Source: Tieghemiomyces parasiticus (lineage: Eukaryota > Kickxellomycota > Dimargaritomycetes > Dimargaritales > Dimargaritaceae). From it: DNA of 44,250 nucleotides. Location of the stretch: the NCBI GenBank assembly GCA_027575765.1, contig JANBPT010000248.1:1-44250 (forward strand). Direction: 5' to 3'. The notes beneath the pieces were generated by a model. It made no database searches. It was not told the origin of the DNA and saw nothing but the letters and a program-made list of their open reading frames with translations. Below, piece by piece: positions 22,513 to 32,648 of this stretch. Position 1 is the stretch's first letter. Each line of letters starts with the position of its first letter. Both the position numbers and the translations under genes were made by a program.

Positions 22513-24024
22513 CTATACAAACGCCCATGCTGTGCAATCCGTACAGTTACTGACAGTCTGGCAAAGTGGCCAGGTCACGTTCGCGTCGGCCAGGACGTCT
22601 TTGATGACGCGCTTAATTCGATGATGGCGGATATCCGCTCGCCAGGCCTTATCCTTCACCACGTCGAACGTACACCTGTGGCCAGTATGGCACTTGGACT
22701 CCATGGCGTATCCGCCGTAGTAGCAGCTACTAGTGGCACCGTTGCAGGTACCCATGAAGATGGGGTCGGCATTGTGGCCAAAGTGCCACACGGGAAGGCT
22801 ATCCATATCGATTGCGCCGCCCACGGGGAGGTGAAGGCGCTGGGCGGCTAGACGTTCAGGCGGAGCCTCAAAGGTCACCACGGGGTGGCCGTAGGTGATT
22901 CCCATGAGTGCGGCTAGAGATCCGCCCAGCGAGTGGCCTGTAAGCCACAGGTTAGCCCGCGGGTACTGTCCGTGCACGTACTCAAATAAGTTGATGGCGG
23001 CCTGGAAATAGAGATCGTCTTGGTCGAGGCTGTCCTCTACGCACTGCTGGCCACACTTACGTCCTCCTTGGAAACAGTCGCACACCGTCGACCAGGTATA
23101 GTCGACCCGGCCGCAGCAGCATGAGAATAGTCGGTTGTCGTTAAGCTTGTCACGCGGGGCCGTCTCCGAATCGCCGCCCAAAAAGAAGCGCGTGCTGGTG
23201 CCCTTCAGGGCAATGACGACCGTGGAGTTGGTATCGTCGGCGAACACGTGGCCTCGCAACCCATCCGAGCCCCAGCCGAAAGAGTCGTTGTGGACCCACC
23301 GATTCTCGCGCAGGTCGAACCACACATCGTCGGCAGGGAGCATGTAGGCGTTGGCAGCCATCTTGGCAATAGTCCGGACCGTTTCTTTGTCGGCTACATC
23401 AGGCTGTATCAGCGGTGGCAGGTGGTGCCAGTTTTTAGGGGACGTCGAGGCCAGACTGTCCGCCACCTCCGTTTTCGAAGTCGGGTAACGCCAATAGCTG
23501 GTAGTCGGGCGGGCGGTGTACAGGTGGTAGTGGTAGCGGAAAGGTACGTTGCTGAGCGACAGGTTGGCGGCGGCTGTGGCAATAGAGCTAGCGTCCAGCG
23601 CAGCGCTGGGAAGACGGTGCTGGCGGACCAGGTACCGCTGGAATTCTTCGACGTGGCCAATAGGATAGGTGACGGGCTGAGCCGGTACGGCCCGCAGGTG
23701 GAACTCGGAGGCACTCGCCTGGCCGCTCTCCACCGTGGGCTGAAGCTGGCTAGCGCCTATAGGCTGTTGAAGAAGCCGGTCCGATGCGCCGTCAGGGCCG
23801 TGGTACAATATCTGCTGGAGCGTGAATCGGATGGGATGGGCCGGCGGCGCCGATTGGGTAACAGGCCGCACGCCCGGGGGGTAGCCGGTGTAATGCTGAA
23901 AGAAAATGTCGAAGAGTAAGGCGGCTGGCGACATGTAAGCCGGGCTAGTGCCAATGAAATACAGCACGGCCAGGAGACCGCCAGTCAGGCAGCCCAGTAC
24001 GACGACCGTCGAGGTGTGGGCCAT
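22513..24024 (-). CDS. atg15: Autophagic phospholipase/lipase ATG15 (class 3 lipase)
   Basis: A single exon of 503 aa from the ATG at 24024; the frame stays open upstream but only to a GTG. Residues about 7-25 form one hydrophobic signal anchor, followed by a short lumenal FDIFFQHYTG segment. The catalytic region has VWFDLRENRWV, GWGSDGLRGHVF, the Cys-rich LFSCCCGRVDYTWSTVCDC, the lipase elbow GHSLGG (Ser365), then HNADPIF (Asp420) and RADIRHHRI (His467 or His468), a complete Ser-Asp-His triad. GGYAMESKCHTG and a Cys-rich tail are also typical of ATG15. The family enzyme travels through the ER and multivesicular bodies to the vacuole, where it breaks down autophagic-body membranes. Length matches fungal ATG15. 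It is divergent from the PPR gene with about 980 bp between start codons. Confidence 0.95.
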   Translation of the reverse strand: MAHTSTVVVLGCLTGGLLAVLYFIGTSPAYMSPAALLFDIFFQHYTGYPPGVRPVTQSAPPAHPIRFTLQQILYHGPDGASDRLLQQPIGASQLQPTVESGQASASEFHLRAVPAQPVTYPIGHVEEFQRYLVRQHRLPSAALDASSIATAAANLSLSNVPFRYHYHLYTARPTTSYWRYPTSKTEVADSLASTSPKNWHHLPPLIQPDVADKETVRTIAKMAANAYMLPADDVWFDLRENRWVHNDSFGWGSDGLRGHVFADDTNSTVVIALKGTSTRFFLGGDSETAPRDKLNDNRLFSCCCGRVDYTWSTVCDCFQGGRKCGQQCVEDSLDQDDLYFQAAINLFEYVHGQYPRANLWLTGHSLGGSLAALMGITYGHPVVTFEAPPERLAAQRLHLPVGGAIDMDSLPVWHFGHNADPIFMGTCNGATSSCYYGGYAMESKCHTGHRCTFDVVKDKAWRADIRHHRIKRVIKDVLADANVTWPLCQTVSNCTDCTAWAFV

Positions 24025-25004
24025 GTGGGCAGTGGCAGTGGGCAGGCAAAGGGGCCCGGCAGAGAGGAGGAAGTGGGAATAGTGAAGGGGACCGGATACG
24101 GCTTCTGAGCTCACGTGCAGTGCGGTCGGGCGAGAAGCTATGAAAAGAGTGGGACTGTCGAAGCACAGAGCAGTTGGAAATGAGGATGGTGGGGGAGCGT
24201 GAATGCGGCAAGGTGTGGATAGATAAGGGACGGGGGCCGGGGTTGGGCACCTCGAAGAGCTAAGGGGATAGCGAGGTTCTTGAGGACTATGGGGACGGGT
24301 AGCCAGGCCGAGAGGGCGATAGCTTGAGCCTAACTACGACTCTCGGCGGTGGGAATAGCGTGACTCGCCGATGGCTTGGGTCACCTGGTCGGCTTGCCAC
24401 CGTCGGGGACTAGGGACACCAGGGGACCAAGGAGTTTGGCGGGGCAGGGGATCTACCGCGAAAGGGGACACCGGTGGATGTGGGCAGTAGATGGTGGCTC
24501 CCATAGAGAGCCGCTCGTCAAACGCACCGTCCTGGGATGGTTGCGTGAAATTGCCGTTATTTTACAAATTACTCAACCTGTGCCTCCGTGGAGCGGCTGT
24601 AAACGTATAGTAGTGACAGCGGTAAAGAAATCGGAGATACTGCGGTAGCTCATGTAACTGCGAGGGGAAGAGCGTTAAGGAGCTTTCGACTGTGCCAATA
24701 GAAGGCGCCCTGTCCATAATGATCACGTGACCCTGCTTGGCTATCCCATGTTGCTTAGGTCCCAGCCATCTAGAGGCCCTGCGGCCAACGCGGGGAATAG
24801 CAACACAGCAAGGCCAGATTCCCACTTTATACATTTTCTAAGGTTCCAACCATTCGACTGGAGTGCCCGGAATGTGTGACCCAGCCAGGCATGTGGACTT
24901 GGTTAAAACCGATGCCTTTACCCTAATTATCCTGCAGATTCACTTGACCCCCTCATTTCACATCGATTGCCCTGTTCGCCTTCCTTATAGCGAGGTCTTT
25001 CGCC
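24025..25004. other. Divergent promoter region between ATG15 and the PPR gene
   Basis: About 980 bp between two start codons on opposite strands. The ATG15 side is purine-rich on plus and the PPR side is pyrimidine-rich. No TATA box or other named site was recognised. Confidence 0.5.
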
Positions 25005-27025
25005 ATGTGGTGCCAGTCTTTCACCACGTTAGCTCTGCCCCGGGCCGGGGCGAGAGTGCGCCCGACCACAATTCGATCCGTCACCCAACGTGGCCTAAGT
25101 AAGTCCCGGGGTACTTTTATTTCTTCCACAACCGGCGGCGTTTTATTGGCCTCATGGGCGCCGTGCCTAGGCCGCCTTATCGCCTCTATGAGAGCGTTGC
25201 CAGTTCTACAGTTTATTGGTGTTGGCCCTAACCCTATGCCCCCCGCTCCATCGATATACGCCCCGCCTCTCATTCCAACACCCCTTTATGTATTTCTCCA
25301 GTACCACCAGGGTCCAGCCTGGCACGCCGGTTTACATTATCAGCCAGCTGGCGGCAGGAAGGCCCCTGGCCACCACTCCAATCGGAGCCGCCGGTACAGC
25401 AACAGTTCCCTGACCTCGCGGAATTCTACGCCAACGAGCCTGCCCCGCCACCCGTTGATCCCGTTATAGATACTCCGGAGGTGAATTTGATGACCACATC
25501 CACCTCTACCGCCCCTCCGATCGACGAGACCGCCGTTCCTATCGAGGTTCCCGAAGTCGAAGGAGCAAAGGCCTACGTCCCGCCAGTGGCCGGCCAGAAG
25601 AACTTGTCCTGGATCCACCTCAGTATGGATCACTTGCTGCGGCGTGGAGACCTTCGCGGATTCTTCCGAAAATGCGAGGAGATGAACCAGCGCGGGATTG
25701 GGCCGTCGAACGAGACTTACCGGTACTTGTTCCAGGCCTACAAGGCGACACGCCAGTTCAACCGGGCCTACCGGGCCCTGGAACGTATGGCGCAGCACAA
25801 TGTGACCGAGCAGCTCGGCCACTACCACGCCGTAATGGAGATCGCCACCCACATGCGGTACGCGCACGGGGTACACAAGGTATACGACCTGATGCGGCGG
25901 CACAACATCACACCCACGGCGACGACATTCAACCTTTTGGTCCAGGCCTTGTGTCTAGACGACCAGGTCGAACTAGCCTACCGGGTTTGGAACATCATGC
26001 ACGCCCGGCACACTCATCTCACCGAGGTCACTGCCAACCTTCTCATCAAGGCGCTCGTCGATGCGGGTGCCCTCAACGAGGCTTTCCAGCTCCTGCAGAG
26101 CCACGAGGAGATCTTCGCGGCCATCCCGGTCGAGACGTACAGTCACGTGTTCCGGGCGGCGGGCCAGCACCCCTTCCCGAACGTCCTGCAGCACTGCTGG
26201 AAGAAGCTGGTGGACGTGTTCCGCGTCAAACCCACCCACGGCGACTGCCTCCTGGCCATGCGCACGGCGGCGTTGTACGGCCGGCCCGACTTGGCCTCGG
26301 ACGTGATCCGCATTATGAACAACTGCGGCTACCCGATCAGCGAGCCCTACCTCGACTGCCTCTTTACCGCCTTCGTGAAGCGTGGCGACTGGCGGAGCGC
26401 CCTTAACGTGCTCCACCTCATGCGCGAGGCGGGGATCGCCGTTGACGCCTGGACCCTGGCCCCGATGTACCGCCGGTTGCGGCACGAGACCAGGCTCCTC
26501 CCGGAGGTCACCGACGCCATCACGGAACTCAAACTGGAGAGCAAGGCACCCTTCCTCGCGGTCCTTAACCTCGTACTTGCCCTCCGCGTTCAAGACGGGA
26601 ACCCGCGCGACGCCGTCCCGTTCATGCGTCAGTTCCCCGCCCAGTTCGGTCTCCAACCCGACCACGACTCCTACCAAGCTATCCTCACCGGATGCGACAA
26701 GGCTCGCGATATCACCCTGGCCGAACAGCTGTTTGCTGAGATGCAGGCTACCCCGGAATTGGCTCCGCAGTCTAAGGCTTACACCGCCATGATTGTACTG
26801 CACGCCCACTCGACCGACTACGAGCGGATCTTTGTCCTGCTTGAGGAACTCAAGGCCAAAAACATGATCCCGTCCGCCACCGCCTACCACGCCATCCTCG
26901 GTGCCTGTCTGCACGCCCGCGACTCCCGCGCCAAGATCGTCGTGCAGGAGATGGACATGTTTGGATACTCTGTACCCCGGAATATGCTGGCTGCGCTGCG
27001 GAGTATGAAGGGTAGTCCTTACTGA
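25005..27025 (+). CDS. Mitochondrial pentatricopeptide-repeat (PPR) protein, 2 exons
   Basis: Exons 25005-25098 and 25302-27025 give 605 aa. The donor is GTAAGT, a CTAAC branch-like site lies near 25226, and the acceptor is TTCTCCAG. The N-terminus (MWCQSFTTLALPRAGARVRP) is Arg-rich without acidic residues, and the second exon adds LARRFTLSAS, which resembles a matrix-processing site, so mitochondrial import is likely. From about residue 120 to the C-terminus I count roughly ten degenerate 35-residue helical pairs, for example TFNLLVQALCLDDQVELAYR and AYTAMIVLHAHSTDYERIF. PPR proteins bind organellar RNA for processing, stability or translation; the specific ortholog cannot be named from sequence alone. 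The 3' end lies 291 bp from the convergent gene at 27317. Confidence 0.88.
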
Positions 27026-27080
27026 ACAGGTCAGCGTGGGTACAAACGAAAAAAAAAATGGCCATGTTAGATTACGTGAT

Positions 27081-27086
27081 AATAAA
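27081..27086 (+). terminator. Polyadenylation signal of the PPR gene
   Basis: AATAAA, 56 bp past the stop codon, in AT-rich DNA. Confidence 0.5.
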
Positions 27087-27199
27087 ATATATGTATGAAG
27101 TTTCTACCTGGCTTGTAGAGGAAAATCCTGGGGTGTTGTAGAGCCTGTCAGGTTGAAAACGAAGTGCGATGCACAAGGGGTTGACCTGTGATCAATCAG

Positions 27200-27205
27200 T
27201 TTATT
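27200..27205 (-). terminator. Polyadenylation signal of the 384-aa secreted protein gene
   Basis: TTTATT on plus reads AATAAA on minus, about 112 bp past the stop at 27317. The two convergent transcripts would overlap slightly or end close together. Confidence 0.4.
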
Positions 27206-27316
27206 GTGCGTAAATGATGTTTTTGTTAAGAGGATATTGGCACACTCGAGCAGACAAGAATCGAGGTGGTCGTTCTCTATGTCCAGATGGTAACAGGAAA
27301 ACCCTGGTTTCTAGCG

Positions 27317-28471
27317 CTACGATGACGCCGAGGCATTTTCGAGGAAGGGCTGGAGCACCGCATCTCGGTAGGGAGCGAATGGGCCGTCATCCAGTCGGGC
27401 AACGAACTTCAGGTGCTGCGCCCACACCTGATGCCAGATGCGGTGAATGGCATAGTTGAAATTGACGAACGTCAACCAGGCCTGATGGTTAGCATCTAGC
27501 GGGGTTTCCAATTGGTTCCAGGTGGCCACGGGGGACTGCGTCGTCGTTCCCGGGAGGTTGGGATTGTCGACGTTATCGGCGTGGGGCGAAGTGACGGCCG
27601 GGAACCACCTGGCCGGTGCCGCGCAGTCCGCCTGGGCGAGCTCCTGGCGAAAATTCGCTTCGTCGTGGGCGATAACCAGTCGGAGGCAAAATTCGGTATT
27701 AAACCGTTTGCGCAGCAGCTCCACCATGTTGCTATACAGAAAGAAATTGAGGGAGGTCTTGTACGCTCTAAGACGCCGGGTATTTTGGAGGGTGAGCGTG
27801 AGGGGCTTATGGTGGGCATCAAGGTAAGCAAGGTGATCTGGATCGGATAGGAGGCCATCAACTGACGGGGAGGGACCGTAGGTGAAAGGGCTCGTCTGGG
27901 CGGTTTTGTCAACCGAGGAGGTGGACAAGGCGGTAGTCTGTAGAAAGTAGGAAGTCGGCGAGGTGGCGCTGAAGTCGTCAGCTGGCAGCGACGACGGGGA
28001 TGAGCCTTGGACGATGTCTTGAGTGTCCATCTGCAACAGGGTCTCGCCCGTTTTGACCCGGTCATATCGCTCCTCTAGGAACCGCATGATCGTCTCGACG
28101 ATCTGGGTGACACCGCTGGTTTTCTCGTCCGACGCTTTCTCCAGTAGCCGATTGGTTGGCAGCGCACGGACCAGTTCCTCAAACTGAGATGCCTGCGCCT
28201 GACTATCAAATTCGTCGAACGTATCCATGAAGGAGTTGAAACGGGCGTAGGGAACCGTTGCCAACGCTGAAGGGGCAGCAGTCAGCGCGGGGTCGGTCGT
28301 TAGCTGATCGATGGCGTGGGGGATCACCTGTAGGTGTCGTTCGTAAGAGGAAGACCGACCGGAGGACGGGCGGGACAAGGGGTCTTCGATGCTGGTGGGC
28401 CGGGCGTAGGTACAGCCCAGGATGACGAGGCCTACGACGAGCAGTTTACGGAGACGGGTTAGGGCGGACAT
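27317..28471 (-). CDS. Secreted protein of unknown function, 384 aa
   Basis: Single exon from the ATG at 28471 with a clear signal peptide (MSALTRLRKLLVVGLVILGC, cleaved perhaps near TYARPTS). The mature part has a Ser/Thr-rich N-terminal third and a predicted helical stretch (VETIMRFLEERYDRV). A Ser/Pro-rich linker follows, then a C-terminal half rich in aromatic residues, including LRAYKTSLNFFLYSNMVELL and NFNYAIHRIWHQVWAQHL. There is no repeat, no transmembrane segment after the signal and few Cys, so it is not a typical Cys-rich effector. I recognise no domain. Reading-frame length, codon use and a TATA box about 150 bp upstream support a real gene. Secretion is inferred; the function is unknown. 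Confidence 0.75.
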   Translation of the reverse strand: MSALTRLRKLLVVGLVILGCTYARPTSIEDPLSRPSSGRSSSYERHLQVIPHAIDQLTTDPALTAAPSALATVPYARFNSFMDTFDEFDSQAQASQFEELVRALPTNRLLEKASDEKTSGVTQIVETIMRFLEERYDRVKTGETLLQMDTQDIVQGSSPSSLPADDFSATSPTSYFLQTTALSTSSVDKTAQTSPFTYGPSPSVDGLLSDPDHLAYLDAHHKPLTLTLQNTRRLRAYKTSLNFFLYSNMVELLRKRFNTEFCLRLVIAHDEANFRQELAQADCAAPARWFPAVTSPHADNVDNPNLPGTTTQSPVATWNQLETPLDANHQAWLTFVNFNYAIHRIWHQVWAQHLKFVARLDDGPFAPYRDAVLQPFLENASASS

Positions 28472-28618
28472 GATACGTGTGAATATTGAACGATGCAGAG
28501 AAGCTGTGGGTTAAATGAGGAAAAGCCAGCGAACGTGGCAATGAGTGGGTAAATCTAAAACCGGAGGTAAGTCGGATATTCACTCTGAGCCTTGAGTAGG
28601 AACGGCGCCAGGCCGCGG

Positions 28619-28630
28619 TATATATATAGA
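28619..28630 (-). promoter_or_regulatory. TATA box of the 384-aa secreted protein gene
   Basis: An alternating TA tract (minus TCTATATATATACC) lies about 150-158 bp upstream of the ATG at 28471. Confidence 0.55.
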
Positions 28631-29984
28631 CCGCAAGACATAAGCACCCCCCCCTCTCCGTGTATGAAGGGAGCAGTGAACTTAGCCTATCACCTATTCA
28701 GGTGGCGCAGGCTCCCTGAGCCGTAATCAGACCGACCCAAATCTATAGCCTAATATTAATCGACAGGGCCCAGCTGCCCCCAGGCGTACGCCTCACAAAA
28801 AATGATGAGGACCGTGGAAACCATCCGGCGTCGCACAGGTAGCGCCCCTTTTACCGGGCTGTGCTTCTCTCTCCCATAGGCATTTTGATCCTGGCTACTC
28901 CCGTTTCTCACGTCTTACTCTGGCCGGCCAGGTCGCATTGGGCGGTAGGGTTGCCCTTGGCTCGCCAGTCGGGCCGATATCTCTACCCAGCGCTGTTCAT
29001 CCTCAGTTCCGTGCCATCTCCTATCCTACGCACCCATATCGTATTTCATACCTCAAGCGACTTCTGCTTCTTACATATTCAATGTCAACCAAAGAGGCCC
29101 TATACGAACGGGCGCCGAGTCTGCACTTGTTTCAAAGGAATGGCTTCCGTGGAAAGCTCGGTCATACTGGGGCCGCCGTACGACTTGTAGCGTCGGGCAA
29201 CCGCTCGACTCCGGGGCTGCCATACTCGAGCACACTCACGTTGACTTTCGCCTAATCTCATGCCTACCTTACCTGCTTCCACTATAAAGCAAGGGGCGAA
29301 AAGTGATCGTGAATGAAACCAGTGTCACCCACTGCAACCTCTCTGCAAACGTTGTCGCTCCTCCAAGTATCATGCTCGACGGGCCCCGACGCCGCTAGTC
29401 AAACTCACCGACGCCACTGTCAGCGCGGATGCCATGCTCAATGCGTTAGGGAAGGTCGAACTTACTGTCGACCGTCGGCTATTTTTAACGTCAGGGGCAC
29501 ATACCATGCCACAACTGTCACTAATGGATAGTACAGCGTGGCCGTATGCAACCGGCAGTGCTACTGTCGTCTCGCCCTCAACGGTAAAACGAAAGCCAGG
29601 CTGAAAATAGAACTTGAACTAATCGGAAGACATTGCTCAACCTGATGGAAAGTATACGTTTGCTTCCCTCCCCAAACCCTCCTGCCTATGCCCACTCTAT
29701 GGGCTTTTGGTTATGAGTTATTAGTAGGCACTAGCTTGTGTCAAAATTTTACTTACTACGACGCGCCCTTCGGTGACTGAGTGACTGTCTTTTACCACCG
29801 GAGACCACGCCCAAGTCAACCGCAGGGTTACGGCGGGTTTGCGCTACAGAGTCACTTGCATACGTATTCATTAGTTAGGACTATACATGATTAGTAAAGA
29901 TTAAAGGACATCAATGTGTCAGGTATACTGAGTACGACTAGGGCGTGTCTATTACAAGGAAAATTGAAGGTGGCGCCTCACGGA

Positions 29985-29992
29985 TATAAAAA
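29985..29992 (+). promoter_or_regulatory. Orphan TATA-like element
   Basis: TATAAAAA in GC-richer surroundings. No plausible coding sequence starts within about 300 bp downstream on plus. It could drive a non-coding transcript, belong to a decayed gene, or be chance. Confidence 0.25.
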
Positions 29993-30070
29993 TAAAGGCG
30001 GTGGATAGTCCAGCTGTCGACCGACGAACGTCTGTAGCACCTAACGAGAGAGACCAGCCGCACCTGCCCT

Positions 30071-30108
30071 CACACACACACACACACACACTCTCTCTCT
30101 CTCTCTCT
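30071..30108. repeat. Microsatellite (CA)10(CT)9
   Basis: A perfect (CA)10 tract at 30071-30090 is followed directly by (CT)9 to 30108. Confidence 0.95.
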
Positions 30109-30422
30109 TTGCGTGACGCGTTGGGCTGCGCACAGCGAACGGATTTTTTGATCCGCTAGAAAAGGCAGGGTCACCGTTGGTCTAGGCAACGCTGTTTGAG
30201 CCGACCTAGGTCCTGTACAAGTTTGTCAATCCGACTACTATGGTCCTCGGCTGAAGGAGCCCCGATGAGAAGCGGGGTGAAGGAGAACGTGGCGAGCCAA
30301 CGGGTCGGAGCGTTGGGTTAGAGAAGTTACACAGGGGTCTGGTAAGGTGGGAAAGGATGACCATTTCCTCCCCAGCAAGTCATAGGGTCTGTACACTCTC
30401 CCTCTTTCTTCATCCCTATCTA

Positions 30423-32648
30423 TCAAAGGCGCCACTTAGGGAGGGGAAGAAGGGCTCGCCGGGACCGCCCATCCAAATTATCCGGCCGACTGATGTGGTA
30501 CTTACCGGACCGGAGTAGCACGGAGGCGCTCTCATTGGGGATATCAAGTCGTAACACAGTCTGCTGATGGCTGACCAGCCGGCGGAGGAGCGACGCGCAG
30601 TCGGTGATGAGTCCTTCCAGCTCTAGGTACATCCGCGTGCGATAAGCCTGGAAACTACGGTGCAGCGCGGGAACGGGTGGACCATGGTGGTGGAAAGCAT
30701 GATCGAGTAACGATATTGGTACATTTGTGATTAATTAGTGAAGGGAGCAACCGATGAAAAAATAGAAAATCCAGAAGGGCCACAGAGTACAGAGCATGAC
30801 TTACGAGGTTTTGGTCCGCTCAACCTGCTGGTTCAATGAGTCGATCTTTTGCGTATACCGCGTCTGGTTTCGGGTCTCCTCCCGCTGTGTAACGCGGAAT
30901 GGTGTGGAGCAAAGTTGGTGAGTTTTTCTCGAAAGGCGTATCAGTTAGCGAGCTCCATTGCCGGCGCAAAGGCCAGCTGACCGCTGTAATAATTGCTAAA
31001 TACAGGGCGGGGGGAAAGGCGAGTCTTTCACTAAAAGGGAGAGAAAAGAATAGATAAAGCTTATGCTAGAATCCTACCTTGGTAGAGAGTAGCTCCTGGC
31101 TAGCCAACTCCAGTCGCCTCTGGAGATCAATGATGGTGGCTTCGAAATGAGCCGAGACCTTGCGCTCAACGGTCTGGTCGGATTGAATAATGTGGCATAG
31201 GACAAAGTCGCGCGACAAAGCTGTTAGTGGAGTGAGCTCGAGGATCAATACTGGTGGTTACCTGAAGATAAAATTCGAAGGGCAACGAGAGTGGCTTACC
31301 TTTTGTGTCGAGCGTAGCTCACCCTCTGCGTGGACCATACGCGAGCGGAGGGTCTTACATTCAGCCTCCAAGGCCCGAGCCGCCTGATGGTGCTCGGTTT
31401 CAACCTTTTCCTTCTCCTGTCGGAGATGAAGTAACTCTGCCATGGTTGGTGAAAATATGATGAACGCCGATTAAAGGAAGGGCCCGGGTTAGGGTAGACT
31501 AGAGGTTGGGTGATAGATACGGCCAAACACCGGGGGCCCAACTACTCCCCTCTCTGCCCTCGCTGCGTCGGCCTTGGATTACCCCGTTCACCTACCTTTG
31601 AGGTTATCCGTGTAGAAGCGGTGTATCTGGTGGTACTTTTCGCCGGAAAGGGCGAGGGCCTGGGCGTCCCGCCGTGCGCGCAGCGTCTCCTGTTGCGTGA
31701 GGAGGGTACTTTGGTTTGCAAGTGTGGTATTGAGTCGTTCGTAGTAGGCTTTCTGCTCCACCAGTTGGGTTTCCAGGGCGTTCACCTTGAGCTGAAGACC
31801 CTGGTTGGTAATCTGCAAAGTATGGATATCAATGCCTTCGTCCCCAGCGACGGGGACTGGCCGCTTCCTCGTATGGCCACCATTCACGTCCGCCCCGGTC
31901 TCCAACCGGGCGCGCTTGCATGTGTCCGAAGATGTGGTCTCTTCTGGTCTTTCGGTACGCCGGACAGGCTTACTTTGCGCGAGGGATAGGAGGTACCGGA
32001 TCTTCTTTCGGTCTTCCAGTTCTCGGACTTTTTTTTTTCCAGAAGAATATGATTGGGTGCGGAAGGTACTGGCAATGTTGTTGGGTTTTGGTATTGCAGT
32101 AAATTTGAGGGCCAATATGTTCATTCCTGAACTTCCCCTTCTCTCTCGCGCATCCCAAGCAGCAAGGACGTCTCGGCCAACCTACCTTTCAGTTGGTCGT
32201 TTTCCTTAGCCAACTCAAACGTTCGCTGCTTCTCGGCCATGAGTGTCTCCTGGTTTTTCTGAAGCGCGTTTTGAAGCTCGGCCAACTCGACGAGCCGCTG
32301 TTGGAGATCGAGTTGGGTTTTCCGAAAATCATCTTGGACCAGTTTGCAACGCTCGAGCTGCTTCTCGAATTCCGTGTAGAAAGCGTCGGCCCTCGCTGGG
32401 CACCAGATTGTGGTATCGTATACAAGGTGGGTGGATAAGAAAAATGACACGTTGGAGCTTCAGCCTGGCATGCGGAAATACGGCGGGTTGAAGGCGGGAC
32501 TGGGGTAATAGGTAAACATAAGGATGAGGTCTCCTACGCTCAATCGCCCGACAGCCCAGGAACGGATAGCCCTACCTAGTTTCTCGCGGTAAAAATTAGC
32601 CAGGTCGGGTGACGGTGCCAAGGCGAGGGTTTCTCGAATGCCGCTCAT
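30423..32648 (-). CDS. CCDC77-like coiled-coil protein, at least 7 exons
   Basis: Exons 32648-32576, 32395-32186, 32027-31596, 31436-31300, 31173-31078, 30884-30805 and 30654-30423 give 419 aa with frame preserved at each junction; introns are 126-193 bp. The N-terminus has SPDLANFYREKL, then a coiled coil ending KENDQLK, which joins across an intron to VRELEDRKKIRYLLSLAQ. That block closely matches the conserved core of CCDC77, a protein linked to centrosomes and basal bodies in animals. Next come a basic insert (GGHTRKRPVPV), more coiled coil (EKEKVETEHHQAARALEAEC) and a C-terminal AYRTRMYLELEGLITDCASL block. The 3' end is uncertain: a GTAAGT at 30505 could splice exon 7 to another short exon, giving a different tail. 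Nothing suggests membrane or secretory targeting. Family recognition is good; function in a fungus is inference. Confidence 0.75.

Larger units (their letters stand above)
28472..30422. other. Intergenic, with secreted-gene promoter and microsatellite
   Basis: Holds the TATA box at 28619-28630, a second TATAAAAA at 29985-29992 with no matching coding sequence, and a (CA)10(CT)9 microsatellite at 30071-30108. Open frames of 105-109 aa at 28861-29255 overlap in two frames and look like chance. Confidence 0.5.

Noticed and set aside
25973..26914. 313-aa open frame on minus opposite the PPR gene
   Set aside because: Shadow of a GC-rich coding exon; the plus frame has clear PPR repeats.
30071..30108. 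CRISPR or telomere-like array
   Set aside because: It is a simple CA/CT microsatellite with no spacers.
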